From the NCBI GenBank assembly GCA_940671915.1, contig CALNVZ010003433.1, positions 29,028,709 through 29,092,708 on the forward strand: 64,000 nt of DNA. The letters run 5' to 3'. The notes under the pieces are model-generated. The model was not told the origin of the DNA. It made no database searches and saw only the letters and a program-made list of their open reading frames with translations. The position numbers and the translations under genes were made by a program. Position 1 is the stretch's first letter; every line of letters starts with the position of its first letter. Below are positions 1 to 12,459 of this stretch, in pieces. The stretch comes from Paracentrotus lividus (lineage: Eukaryota; Echinodermata; Echinoidea; Camarodonta; Echinidae).

Positions 1-1062
1 TGCAACACCTCTATCCGGTATACTTGCATCGATTAAAGCTACTATAAATTAATCGAGCAGCATATTATTGAATAATATCCTTCCTGGATATTTGTAGAAT
101 GTAGTGGAGCGATATTGTACGTGGCCTTTTAGAAGCATGGCCAATATTGGAGTGATGTTGTGTCGTTGTATTACTGTTTTTGAATATCACACTCCAACAG
201 TGGTGAGCTAAGATATTTTAAGATTTTTAGGCGAGTCGTAGATAACATGCGTTATGTTGTAATGTATGTGTTGTTTTTCCGTCTTTCATTCTGACGAGTT
301 AGCACCCTGTGTCTCCGGCGGCCCAACAAGGCTCTTGACGATTCGCCTACTGTGACTCATAGCAGAATTGAAGTAATTTGTGATCGGTGATTTGTCGTTC
401 GCTATCTTCAGTATTTCGATAGCTCGCCATCGCCATCTCTGCGCCTACATGGATAGGAGTAGTTAACTGTCAACGGCATGATTCCCCGTGCACACGCCCA
501 GATCTAAGTAGTTGTCTGGGTCTCCCAAGTTCGTGAGCGTCCACTTTTCCGATTTGCGAATCAACCTTCACTCGGCATCATTTAACAGATGAGATAACTC
601 AAACGAATCTGCAACATGCCTGCTCTTACTGGACCCATGTCTAGTACGTGGTTGTCATGCCAATCATAAGGTTGTTTCGATTAAATTGTCCTTCACTTCT
701 GAAACGAGAAATCGCTTGCAACTTCACAGATGACCACTCGTCTACAGCTATCACTAATGGAGCGCTGTCAGCTCCGTTCTATTCATCTATTGCTCTTCAA
801 CATCTGTCTCTTTGGCTGACGGAGACATTTGACCACTTATTGGTTTTTGTCGCACCTAGGTCTGCAATGCACTGAGATAGGGATTCTCCTGTCAAATTTC
901 ATTTGTTTCATATCAGTCACTCACACCAGCAAGTAGAGTACAATATTCGGAACGGTCGCCATCTTTGAGACTGCCTTTGCAAAATGTGGAATTTTCTTCT
1001 TTGTCGTCTGAAAGGATACTGGCTCCTTTATCCAAGAGCCAAGAGAACACCTGTTCGGCCGC
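1..1062 (-). pseudogene. Decayed copy of the ankyrin/death gene 5' half
   Basis: On the minus strand this stretch aligns, with many small indels, to exons 1 and 2 of the ankyrin/death gene at 11561-12459. Matching landmarks are the start-exon peptide (EQVFSWLLDKGASILSD here, EQVFSWLLAKGASILSD there), the exon-1 donor region (here GTGAGT) and the ankyrin-exon text. The ankyrin part has no continuous reading frame: only short frames survive, and the start codon region carries an extra base. Indels are biased toward extra bases compared with the downstream copy. It is either a decayed paralogue or an unpolished duplicate of the same locus. Not expected to encode protein as written. Confidence 0.75.
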
Positions 1063-1744
1063 ATTTAGACTGGTGAGCTTTCGAAGAGAAATGCCAACTA
1101 AAACTGCATTATCATGATATATATTATGTATTGATTGAATCCGGTCTATTGATTCAAATATTTGGCGGATTGGGAATATTAGGTAGGGTTTCAAGCTACA
1201 ATCGAAAGGGGGCATGAAGCAGATAAAGTACACACGAAAACAAGAAGTAAAAAGCAATAGAAAACACAACTTGGGGTAGTGCGATTCACAAGTAGACATA
1301 AGTTTGCCCGCGCACACGTACTCTGTTGTACAAGGAATATCGAGATGGAGGACATTTTGGCTATCAGGTGAGGTGGGTAGCTGTCCCAATTTCCTTAGCC
1401 CTATTCCATAATCATATCTTCTATTGACATTTACTGGTTGATTTACAGATAATAATCATTTCGGGAATTCTCTCTTGAACCCTGGTCAAAGATTAAAGGG
1501 TTTATTTACATTAACAGCGAAGAGACTGGTAATCTTGGCATGAATTAACAATGAAACATTATTAAACACGACAAGAGTGGAAATGCATTTTTATATATGT
1601 ATTACGTGGATCATAAAACGAAGGACAAAGTGTCCGATATATATGTTGCACACGCACGCAGGATATTGTGTGAATTACAAATGTGATCAAATAGGTTGAA
1701 ACTTGACCATAAATATATCAAAACATGAAAGAAATAATATGGGA

Positions 1745-1815
1745 TTTGAATCCGAGACCTCCCTGATTGCTAGACAGGTGCTCTACCAATGGAGATATAG
1801 CTAGCCGAAATGTTC
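1745..1815 (-). repeat. tRNA-derived SINE head, degraded
   Basis: Homologous to the minus-strand tRNA-like head at 13328-13400. A-box-like and B-box-like words remain but are altered. It lies within the duplicated block, so it predates the duplication if that duplication is real. Confidence 0.5.
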
Positions 1816-1950
1816 GATATCCGTCAGAATAACTCTTTATTTGTATATAATTATGTTCGCGTGATTCAGAAGCTATAAAAACTGCTATAGAATGAATAAA
1901 CCTCGAGGATAGAAATGCAACTGAGGGCACGTATGTTTGTTAGCTATCGT

Positions 1951-4099
1951 AACACAATTGGCACGAAACGTGATGGCGTCCAATGTTGACAGATAACTCT
2001 CAGCAACGCTGGAAGAAAAAAATGCATATTAAAACCAGTGGTGAGTTTAAAATATTAACCAATAATGTATTAAAAAAGAAAGTTGGTTAAAAAACAAGTT
2101 GGTTAACGACGTGAAAAGCATGGGTTGGTTAAAAAAGCCCAATTCAAATTTTTAACCAATAGTTGATTAAAAAATTGGTCACTGTGGAAGAAAAAACAAC
2201 CAATGGGAAACGGGATTTAAACCAGTAAGATACGCGCTCCGCTCCTCGCGCTAGCAAATCGTTGCGTTGTTGATTAATATATATCACGAATGAGATTGAT
2301 TATTGGTGGCAGCTATTCAATGTATGCACGTATTTTGTTCGCTGATCGAAACAGAGGAGTTACACAAGGCTTGACTGCTGGTCTGGCTGGTATCTTATCC
2401 TTTGACAATGGTGATTCTTAAAGAGATATAATTTTGTTAGTAGGCTAGGTAAGACTTGAACGAGTCTATAGGTTCTGTGATATAGGACTAAGCGATTGCC
2501 ATTTATGTTTTGGGATCCACTTAATGGCATAAGTACGGTTGCTTAATTATTTTGCTGGTTGGAGATTCTTGCTTGTTAGATTCTTATGGTTTATTTACAT
2601 TTTAGGTAGTAACTGTGTTCCTGGATAATTTATGCAGCTCCGGTCTATACAGATTATAATCTAATTATCTTCACTTCGCGCTCCACAGGACTTTGTCTGT
2701 ACGGTTTATATGTCTTGGAGGTTTTCTGAATGATTTGATTGGCTAAAGTATTATTACTTTACTGTTTAGATACCATCACTTTGCTGTTAATAATCTATGC
2801 CTTATTAATTGTTATTTTTTTTATGACCTTGGTCGATTTTAGGTTAGTCCATATGAGGCCTTTACTTGATCTGTTGTTTTTGAAGAGTTGATGACCTTTG
2901 AATGGCTTAATTACGTAGAATTCTATTGGCCATAGCATTCTTTTCGCGTTTTCCCCTATATTCAGTATCTATTATCATGTTAGATTCTCAGATACTGGAC
3001 TTAGATTGTAGACCTATCGTTAGCGTCTCTGTTAACCTTTATTATGGTTATTATTGTATTTATTTGTAGGCTGACTACTGGACTTACTGTTTAGTGGCTA
3101 TCCCTATTTTAGGCCACATATATTGTAGTTTGCTAATAATTTATTCAGGCCATGTACACTTTTTATGTGTTATTGTACCAAGGGCTGTTGATCATGCAGA
3201 TAGTTAGGCCCCGTGTGCAGTCCGGTCCCTATCGCTTTGATTGTTTTTTGTTTAACCATCGTCATTGCAATGTTTATTAATAAAAAGATAGTTATCCAGG
3301 TATTATGATTAAAGATTTACCAAGGCTAGTGGTTGGTTTAAATATTTTTATACTCTATGTCTTTTAGTTATAGTTGTTTTTATTCATATATTGGTTATTA
3401 TTTTAATCTCGGATACTGGGGGTGTTGGGTAAGTTCTGCGTTTTAACTCCAACTTAGTTTTGTGGAAGTTCATATTTTGTACCAACGGTTTGTTTGTTCT
3501 GTGGCAGTTAATTTTGGCCGATTTGGTGGATAAAATGTTTCCGGTTATGTGTATATAGGTCGACGCAAGAGGGCAGCTATATTGGCACGTGTAGTGCGCC
3601 ATTAATTTCTCGCTTTGTTCTGTTCTTCCAAGGCTTGAATATAAGAATTCAGTAATCTTGCTAATAAAATATGTAATTGAGATTATATATGTTTTACTTT
3701 GCCTATTGGTCTATGTTTTCCTGAATCTTGCTTTATGGAATACAATTTGTATGACTAATTCTAAGCGCCGAGGTTGTGCTCATTTTAATTCTACTCATTT
3801 TGGCTCAGTTTGACGTCATCTTTGAAAAGTGAATATCTATAATCTCGTTATTTACTAAAAACCCAGATTGTTGTCTTCTCACGAATTCTAGTGTTTTATT
3901 TTTGTTTCTGTATCGTTGTTTGTTAGTAGCTTAGTCTACCATTGATATTTCGGTGAATTGTTTGTGGTAAAGTGATACCATTGTATATTTCTTTTATTGT
4001 AGAAAAATTATATTTCAATATTGGGGCAGCTTACGTTCATTATCTTATGCTGAGCAAAAACATATTATATAGGCATTTCTTCAATATTGTAATATGGTG
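1951..4099. other. No gene recognised
   Basis: AT-rich sequence with only short chance reading frames. An AACCAA/TTGGTTAA-rich patch lies near 2050-2200. I see no homology to other parts of the window and no coding signal. Confidence 0.5.
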
Positions 4100-5260
4100 T
4101 ATTCAGGTGAGGGCGCTGATTTTAAATGTAATTTTATAGATTGTCCCTTAATTACATCCGGTTTTTTGAGTGTAATCATGCTTCAGGTTCTGTGGGGAAT
4201 TGCTTCTTCAAGAAGATTCCAAGAACCATTTCTGGTTTGACGTTTCAAAGAAGGCTGCATTTACGCATCGTTAAGCGATTTACTTTTGATTACAACCAAT
4301 AGCTTTGGATTGCAATCTCTTTTTACAATGGCAAACCTAGACGTATAAGAAGAGTATATTCCTTTCTTGCTATTATGGTATGATATCAGCTGTGTGAATC
4401 TGTATATTAGATTATGAATGGTTCGCTTTGATGTTAGGCCTTTACGAATGTAAATATTCACGTAGGATTTGTATTGGCTTAATGTAGTTTAGCCAAGCCA
4501 ACTATTGAATTGTTTTAAAGATGAAGTAAATATTGCGGGTAAGACTCTGTATAATCTATTTCCACATAATTAATCGTTGTTAGTTGTCTTAACTTTTACA
4601 TAAACGCTTCATCTACGTTGACACTTTAAAGCGTCGCGATGTATATAGAATGAATGTCAAAATATTTGATTCTTGATGCTTAAATCTTATAATTTAATAG
4701 TTACGAATCGCATTTGTTCTTTTGTTCTTTCTGTAAAGCTCACACTTACTGATGTCTTTAACGTAAACGTTGCTCTCGGTGCTGTATTTGATTCCGATAG
4801 TTATATGTTTGTAAATGTTTCGTTTTATTATCAGGGATTAATTCAGGCTGATCATTGTACTTTTTTTTTTAATTCAATTCATTTAAAAGTTTCAGCAGGG
4901 CTAGTTCCTATATAGTTCCATTTGTTAAAGTAGTGACATCTTTGGATTTTGTTTAGTTATTTTAACAAGATTTTCGATTTCAAATGTTTGCTATATTGGT
5001 AGGATGTCGTATAGGCAGGTTGTATGATGTGCTTGTTTTTTGATCATGTTTGATTATGTGTGCTGTTTATTGCATTGTTTGTTTTAATATGTTAACGAGG
5101 TGCTTTTGTTGGGAAGAATTTACAGTGTATTCTGTAAATTCTTGTAATCCTGTATTAATAGATGTTGATAATAAATAATAATAAAATGATTATTTTTTTT
5201 CTTGCTTTGTTTCTCTGCAAGGCAGAAAATAATTTGTTTAAAATTGGTTCAGGTAATTAG
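4100..5260 (+). repeat. LINE 3' end, degraded tandem partner
   Basis: Co-linear with 5458-6905 on the same strand: the same lead-in (GGTGAGGGCGCTGATTTTAA), the same reverse-transcriptase C-terminal region in broken frames, the same 3' UTR words and the same AATAAATAA-type tail near 5170. It lacks the MITE that interrupts the second copy, so it preserves the empty TTAA site near 4885. One- and two-base insertions are frequent. Either an older LINE copy, or a poorly corrected duplicate. Confidence 0.7.
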
Positions 5261-5457
5261 TCTGGGTTATTGTGGGCAGTGTTTATTTTGTTTCTTTTAT
5301 CTTGTTTTATAGCATATCTACCTTGATATTGTGAATTTTGGTAAAGTGAACATGAATGATTCTTTTGTTTAAAAAATATTTCAAATTATGCAGACGCTTT
5401 CAATCATCTACAAAAACATAAATATATGGGACTAGATGTATCTTCAAACTCTAATAT

Positions 5458-6905
5458 GGTCAGGTGAGGGCGCTGATTTTAAATGTAATTTATAGATGCA
5501 CAATACAACCGGTTTTGATTATTCATGCTCAGTCTGGGGGAATTGCTCTTCAAGAAACAAAACCATTCTTTTACGTTTACAAAAGAGAGCTGCACGCATC
5601 GTTAAAGGAACTTTGATTACAAAACCAAAGCTTGGATTCCAATCTTTACAATGGCAAACGTTAGACGAAAGAAGAGATTATTTCCTTTCTTGCATTACGG
5701 AAAGCACCTGTGAGAATGTGTAATGAGATAGAAATGGTCTTTGAGAGGCACGATGTAAATACACGATATTCTGACCCAAGCCAACTATTGAATGTTTTAA
5801 AAGAAGTTTCAAATATGCGGGGGTAAGATATGGAATAATCTACCACCAATTTTACAAAACGCTTCATCTATTGACACTTTTAAACGCATGTATAAGGAAA
5901 TGAATTTCAAAATATGATCTTATCTTAAACTAAATTTAAATACTGCCTTTGCATCTGTTCTCAAAGCTCAAATTACTATTCTTAACGAAACTTGCCTCTC
6001 TCATTGATCCAATTATATGTTGTTTTAAATCTTTTATATCATAAATTCCACTGATCATTACTTTTTTTTTTAATTCAATCATTAAAGGGGAAGTTCACCC
6101 TGGAATTTTATTGGTCTTAAAAAATGAAGAAAATTAATTAAAAAATATTAGTGAAAGTTTGAAGAAAATCGACCAAAAAATAGTGCAGTTATGAATATTT
6201 AAAGTTTTGATTGTGTGACGTCACGTGCGAGCAGCTCTCCCATTGGTTGTGTATGTAAATTCCATAAATTTGTCTTTTTGTCATGGTTCTTGATAAAGGA
6301 ATGGGTCAATTTGATATAGTCATGTATATGAACATATGTTTGATGGTATATCAACCGCACAGGTGACATATTTAATTTATTTTGGAAAAAAATGACATTT
6401 TATGGAATTTACACTACATAACACATAGGAGATCTGCTCGCATGTGACGTCACCAGAATCAAAACTTTGAATATTCATAACTTCATAATTTTCTGGTCGA
6501 TTTTCTCCAAACCTTCACTCATATTTTTCTTTTATTTTTCTTCATTTTTTAAGACCAATAAAATTCTAGGGTGAACTTCCCCTTTAAAATTAAGCAACTA
6601 TTCTAATATATCTTTGTTAAAATGACATCTTTGGATTTTGTTTAGTTATTTTACATGATTATCGATTTCAAATTTTCTATTAGTAATTCGTAATATGCAT
6701 TATAATGCTGTTTTTGATCATGTGTTGATAAATGTTGTTATTCATGTTTTTTAATATGTTAACAGGGCCTTGTTGAAAAACAGTGTATGCTGAACTTGTA
6801 ATCCTGTATAAAGATGTTTTGATAAATAAATAAATAAATAAAATTATTATTTTCTTGCTTTGTCTCTCTGCAAGGCAGAAATAATTTGTTTAAAATTTTC
6901 AGTAA
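5458..6905 (+). mobile_element. LINE (CR1/L2-like) 3' end with nested MITE
   Basis: An open stretch at 5496-5723 encodes the conserved C-terminal region of non-LTR reverse transcriptases (SCSVWGNCSSRNKTILLRLQ, then KRAARIVKGT and WQTLDERRDYF). This pattern is typical of CR1/L2-type ORF2 proteins. The frame then breaks up, and a 3' UTR follows that ends in a short ATAAATAA tandem tail at about 6825-6842. The reverse-transcriptase core is absent, so this is a 5'-truncated, dead copy. A TTAA-flanked MITE (6086-6583) sits in the 3' UTR. Clade assignment is tentative. Confidence 0.8.
6086..6583. mobile_element. Palindromic TTAA MITE (piggyBac-like target)
   Basis: Terminal inverted repeats start AGGGGAAGTTCACCCT and end with the complement. 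Arms of about 190 bp continue into ACTTTGAAT and TGACGTCAC words on both sides. TTAA flanks both ends (6082-6085 and 6584-6587). The paralogous LINE at 4100-5260 has a single TTAA at this site, so the insertion is directly supported. No transposase. Confidence 0.88.
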
Positions 6906-6925
6906 TATCCTGGAATATCTGGAAT

Positions 6926-7310
6926 TGGTGCTTTACCGGGGCCCCCCCGGTAGGCTCGCGGGCGGGGCAGAAAAGAGGAGAAAATGAAAGGGAAAAAAAA
7001 AAGGAAAGAAGAAAAAGAAAAAAAAAAGAGAAAGGGAGAAAAGAGGGAAGAGAGAGAAGAGAGAGAGAAAGGAGAGGGGGCGGGGGCGAGGAGAGAATAA
7101 GAAAAGTTCGCCATATTCGCAAAACTGACTTAAACCATAGGGCGTAAAATGCGACCTTAAACTTAGAGGCGGCGCCAAATCGCATAAACTACGGGGGCGC
7201 ACATTGAGCTTAAAGTAGGCGCCATATAGGCTTAAACATAGGTGCGTCAATATTGACTTGTAACATAGGTGGGGCGCCAATTGACGTGATACTTTGCCCG
7301 CTGGTAATTA
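6926..7310. repeat. Dispersed GGCGCC minisatellite element, short copy
   Basis: A G/C-rich head (GGGGCCCCCCCGG), a purine-rich GGAGAAAGGG tract, then several degenerate 27-30 bp units of the form GGGGCGCCAAATTGA-CTTAAACATAGG. Head, purine tract and units occur in the same order in the larger array at 57568-59470. Confidence 0.7.
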
Positions 7311-7705
7311 GTCCTCCGCGTGCGTTAATTGACAATGAACCTCTTAAAAACGTTTTTGTTTTTGTTTTTGTTTTGTTGTTGTTTTTTTCAGTGTACGCCG
7401 CCGGCGCGGGTGCGCTAAAACAAATGATATCTACATACAGAGGTTTTAAGACCTAATACAAGTGTTATTTTGGATGCACTTCACAACTTGGACCGTACTT
7501 TACCAATTCGTTTGATCCCCAATATTGTGGCCTCGCTTGCCCAATATCGAAATTGGGCAGCTAAAGGGGGACCCCAAAAAATGCAGCACACGTTACAATT
7601 CATCTTATCTTAATTCATTCTGTTACGTCAAACCAATCACTTCAGCCCATTTGAGTAGCTACGCGTCAAGATGATTGCGCGCACTTTAATTTGTAACGCG
7701 TTTTT

Positions 7706-7737
<32 letters not shown>

Positions 7738-9255
7738 GTGTGGGGGGTGCAATTATTGTTTCCTGTGGGCATTTTCGTTTTTGGAAGGGGGGGGGGGTAC
7801 TTTTGGGGGGCCACTTTTTTTTCACAAATAGAATTGTATATCCGAAGAACAAAATGTGGGTTGGGGTGAGAAGTCGATAAATGGATAAATATGAAAATGT
7901 GGATAAAAACATGTGGGGGGGGGGCCTGATTTGTAAAAGTCTCTGACTAGATAATAATAAAAATATTCAGATGTCCTATTTTCGGTCAATACAAGTATAT
8001 ATTGAACTCGCTTTTCAAAATATTGGACTCGTCTTCGACTCGTCCAATATTCCTTGTATCAACCTCAATGCCATCCAATATTCTATAAATATTTATCATG
8101 TTTATAAGAAGATATGAATCAAGCTCGTTCAATTATTGGTTACTTATTTCTCACAAAACTGACCCAAAGATATTTCCAACAAGGAAAAAGTCTGTAAAAA
8201 CCCCCACCTACCACCTAACCCCTACCCTAATTCTGACGTGTAGTTATCATGGGGTAATTTTCCGGGGGTAGTTGTCCTGGTACGCAGCGTACATGGTGAT
8301 TAACACATTTGTATATTCAGTGATGTTAATCTATATACAATCAAAATGATAAGAAGTCATTGTTTTTAACCCAAACTAACTTTCCAAAAACAATATAAAA
8401 CTCATATTGTGGCAATAATTATGTCGCCTCCTACATCCAAATTCAAGATATGGCTAGAAAAATGTAAATGTAAATTTTTCATAATTTTTACAGGATATTT
8501 GACATATATTGACCTTTGACCTTTAAATGGTTGTCGCCTAAACCAAGTAAGTTTATTTCCTTATCAGTATTCATGATTGGCCCAAGTTTAGCTGACAGTC
8601 TTCATGTTGATCTCAAAATATGGCTGGAATAAAATAAATTTATCATCCTTCTCACAAGAATTTGGAAATTTATTTATGTGACGCCAAATGTATCGCCCCC
8701 TGTGATAGAAATGTAGGACAGCTATTTAATATACAGTTCAATGATTCCATAGCATTACAATTAATGTTCACATCTGTTTAATACTGATTCTTGCCAGATT
8801 AGTTCTTGTTTTAGATTTATCAGCAAGGGAACTTATGACAAACTTAAGGACTCTTACAGGTAATCAGCACATTTTACCTTTACACATTACACATCTTCAG
8901 CTGAAAAGAGATTTAAGAATCTTATTTGGACCATGGAGGAATTCTTTCATCCATGCTTGAACTACATGTACTAAGTTCTTGACATGTGAATACTAAATAT
9001 CTACTATTTCTTGAGAAGTCATTTGGCTTCTTTTCATATCATTGCAGTAAGATCTAAGAGGAGCGATGGCAAAACGTAACATGTGTATACCTGAAGTATA
9101 TTTACAAATAAATTTCATCTTCTCTGAGTGTGGTCTTTTACCTTTGCTTTTTTTTTTGGGGGGGGGTGCCTTGTGGGCCTCTATTATTCGGAAAAAAAAA
9201 AGTATATACAAACCCCTGTGGTTTGGGGGAATACAATGCGTCTCAGAAATTAAAG
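7311..9255. other. Intergenic, homopolymer-rich, no gene
   Basis: Contains a T run of about 28 bases near 7710, several G runs (7785, 7915, 9160) and a small hairpin around 8020-8055. No exon-like sequence was recognised. Confidence 0.5.
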
Positions 9256-9259
9256 TTAA

Positions 9260-9746
9260 CCCGACTTCGAGAGCCTCACATTAAAATTGTATAGCTTATG
9301 TGACCTTGATATTTATTTTATAATAAAGAGTAACTCATTTTCTATTCATTGATACCAAAATTATACCTTTGTTGTGACGGATGACTGAGCACTTGGGCTT
9401 TAAATAACGAGCGTAAAAAACTGCCCTGTACCAAGTTTGATTAAAAGCAGCATTTCAATACTCCAAGAAATTCATTGTCCCTTATAAATTAACTAAGGAA
9501 GGCTGACCTCACACAAAGAACTCAAAGGTAAGAAAGCCAGGGTTGCTTTTGATAAAACTTGGTACAATGTGTTTTTGACCAAAGTTTTTTTTAGTTTGTT
9601 TTTTAGAATTCGAGTGCTCAGTCATCCCTGCCTGTACAGGTATAATTTTGGTATCACTGGATAGAATATGAGTTACTCTATGTCATGATATAAAAAACAA
9701 TGACACATGAGTAATACAATTTTAATACGAGGCTCTCAAAGATGGG
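9260..9746. mobile_element. Palindromic TTAA MITE, second family
   Basis: Terminal inverted repeats CCCGACTTCGAGAGCCTC and its near complement at the right end. Inner arms match around the GAGTGCTCAGTCATCC / GGATGACTGAGCACTTGG words. TTAA flanks both sides (9256-9259, 9747-9750). No coding capacity. The termini differ from the 6086 element, so it belongs to a distinct family with the same target preference. Confidence 0.82.
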
Positions 9747-9982
9747 TTAACGTTTATTTGGGAGGCACTGTTTATGAGTTATCAGAATTACTATCATTAT
9801 CAACTATCAACAAGAAGGGGATAGAGCAACGTCCATCTGGCGCTGCTCAGCGGCTGCCGGGCCCCCGAGAAAAGGGGCACAAAGAATATCCGTTTCGGAT
9901 AATACAATTTGGAGTATTGGAGCATTATCGGTATTTATATACTGTATAAATACTGATAATGTATTACACGAAATTCGTATCG

Positions 9983-12459
9983 TTATTGTGGTATATATTT
10001 CTCTGCTAGCCTGACCAACCCTGCTCTTTTTAAAGCTTCTATGAGTTTTGGAACAGTATCAGTCTTTGGTGTGGCATTGCACCAATTAGCCAACATCGCC
10101 CTGGTACCTTTCGCAGTTATCTATATAGCTCGGCTCCCATAGCATTGGTTGTGTTAAATCGGTCGATCTTAGCTGGGTCAAATCTTAGGACATCATATAG
10201 TTCATGAATGTAAGAATTCGGTATTTCATTTGCGAGGCAAAGAAGCACTGCATGTGGAATTGAAGGATTTGGCGATGAACTTGAAGACCTTTTTGGAGTG
10301 CCTTTTCCTGAAGCCTGCATATTACCCTCTCTGCCACAATCATCCCCAGATCCTTGGGTTTCCCCTGGAGCGTGGCTATCACTAATAATTATATTGATTG
10401 TTAGGGGCAAAAAGAAACAAACGCATACCATTAACACTTTAATAAAGGAGCTTATGTTTATCATTTCGAAATTCCATTCATTCACTAAAAATGTTACTGA
10501 TTATCATTACTACAATTCAATGATAATATTTCACTGGATGCCTAAATCCAGCAGAAATTCATTATATCCTTTCCAAAAAAAATAACGATAAACCCACCCC
10601 GAAATGAATATACGTGTATGCGAGTATCTAGGGAGGTGGAAATGGTACGTACATGACGTACCTGACTCTTAACTTCCCCATCTGATCTGAGATGTAATCA
10701 AGAGGCATCTTAGTGGCTTTGTCACGTATCTTTAAGTCGGCTCCTTTCTGCATCAGAAGTTTCACCAGAGCTTCAGGAGGCCTGAGGGTACCTTGTGGTG
10801 TTTCCGCCATCAACTATTAGAGCAAAATAATTTGAAAAGTTATAGAGCGGAGAGAAACAATAAAGGATACATAAAAATCTGTTTATTCTTATGTTCTTCT
10901 TTTACTTATAGAATCAAAGGTTTTTGAAATATAGTTGATCAAAGTCATACCTTAGACAACACCTTATTGACCTCCACCTTTGCAGATCCGCAGTGCTTTG
11001 CTGCGAGGTGTAGGCAGGTAAGACCTTCATTCGTCTGGGCATTCAAGTCACCTCCATGAGAAACAAGAATATCAATGATTGTAGTAAAGCCCTTGGAGGT
11101 TGCGATGTGCAGAGGTGTTTCACCCCTAGCATTAGGTCTGTTGACTAGTTCGTCACCCTGTAAAAATACGAATCAAAGCAAAACAAGCAGTGGAATTACA
11201 AATGGCACAGAAAATTTAATTTTAACCGTACTTCTGTCCACGAAAAGTTTAGCGATCATTTTGTAAAAAAAAACAAAAAAAAAACAAAAAACAAAAAACA
11301 AAAAACGAAACTGTTATGCTTTTAACCCCCTGTTAGTGACTGTAAAAAAAAAATCAGTTAAAAAAGAGTTAACCCCCCCCCCCTCCTTCCAAGAAAATAT
11401 TATATCAAGGCTTACAGCATGTACAGTGAGGTTGTTCTGAAGGTTCGCTGTCCTTGAATATATAGGGTTTACTACGGGCCAAAATATAAAATCTGGTTCA
11501 GTTATTCTGTTTAAAAAAGCATAATCTAATCTTAAGACGTTTTATTAAAAGTTTTTGGCAACACTATAAGGTATAACTTGCATCGATTGAAGCTAAAATT
11601 AATATTAAGCCTATTATTGAATATACCTCTGTTAGTTGAAGAATGTAGTTGACGATATTGTGGTGGCCTTTAGAAGATGCCATATGGAGAGATGTTGTGC
11701 TGTTAAACTCTGTCTTGTGCAAATCAGCTCCAATGGTAAGCAGATACTTTAGAATCTTTAGGCGATCGTGATAACATGCAACATGAAGAGGTGTTGTTCC
11801 GTCTTTATCTGGCCAGTTGGTATTAGCTCCAGCTGCCGCAAGGCTCTTGACGACATCTAGTTGATCATAACAGACTGAGTAATGGAGTGATGTCCATCCA
11901 ACATCGTTAGCCACATTCACGTCAGCGCCTATATAAAGGAGATAGTTAACCGCAGGTAGATGCCCCCGTGCACACGCCCAGATCAGAGGAATCCGGCCAT
12001 AATTGTCGCCTTGCTCAACTTCGGCGCCCTCCGAGATGAGATACTTTAGAACTGTAACGTGTCCTCTTTTACTTGCCATAGTAAGTGGAGTCATTCCATA
12101 GACGGTTTGGCGATTAATGTCCCCTCCTTCTGAGACGAGAAATCGGACAACTTCAAGATGACCCTCTCTGCAGGCAACGTGGAGAGCTGTCAACCCGTCA
12201 TCATCTATTCCCTCAACATCTGCTCCTTGCTGACAAGACATTTGACCACATTGGGTGTGCCACTAAAGGCTGCAAAGACTGAGAAGCGATTTTTCCTTCA
12301 AATTCATTTTGTTCATATCAGTCACACACCAGCAAGTAGAGTAACAATAACGAGGTCGCCATCTTTGACTGCCTTTACAAGATGTCGGAATTTCTCTTTT
12401 TCGTCCGAAAGGATACTGGCTCCTTTAGCCAAGAGCCAAGAGAACACCTGTTCGGCCAT
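9983..12459 (-). CDS. Ankyrin-repeat and death-domain protein
   Basis: Five exons on the minus strand: 12459-12330, 12278-11627, 11157-10951, 10813-10662, 10381-9983. The last three junctions have clear GT-AG sites and compatible phases. The start exon encodes MAEQVFSWLLAKGAS. About nine ankyrin repeats follow (for example GLTALHVACREGHLEVVRFL, GRIPLIWACARGHLPAVNYL, GETPLHIATSKG), then a Ser-rich linker and a C-terminal death-domain-like segment (LYDVLRFDPAKIDRF, then AMLANWCNATP and LIEALKRAGLVRLAEKY), ending at TAA 9983-9985. Ankyrin/death proteins act as adaptors through protein-protein contacts; the partner is unknown. Two spots break the frame: near 12230 (exon 2 start) and near 10120 (inside the death domain). 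Each lacks one base, which suggests assembly errors or recent decay. With both restored the product would be about 513 residues. The first intron would be only 51 bp, so that junction is the least certain. Confidence 0.82.

Larger units (their letters stand above)
1..1950. repeat. Segmental duplicate of 11561-13520
   Basis: Co-linear similarity runs from the ankyrin exons through the upstream flank and into a tRNA-derived SINE head (1745-1815 here, 13328-13400 there). The downstream copy carries an extra tandem 205-bp unit. After allowing for it, the left copy is roughly a tenth longer, through scattered one- and two-base insertions. Confidence 0.75.

Noticed and set aside
6847-7185. Ser/Phe/Leu-rich frames on both strands
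   Set aside because: They read through the purine tract of the minisatellite element; composition only.
9707-9949. 80-codon plus-strand frame beside the ankyrin gene
   Set aside because: Starts inside the TTAA MITE end and has no exon signals.
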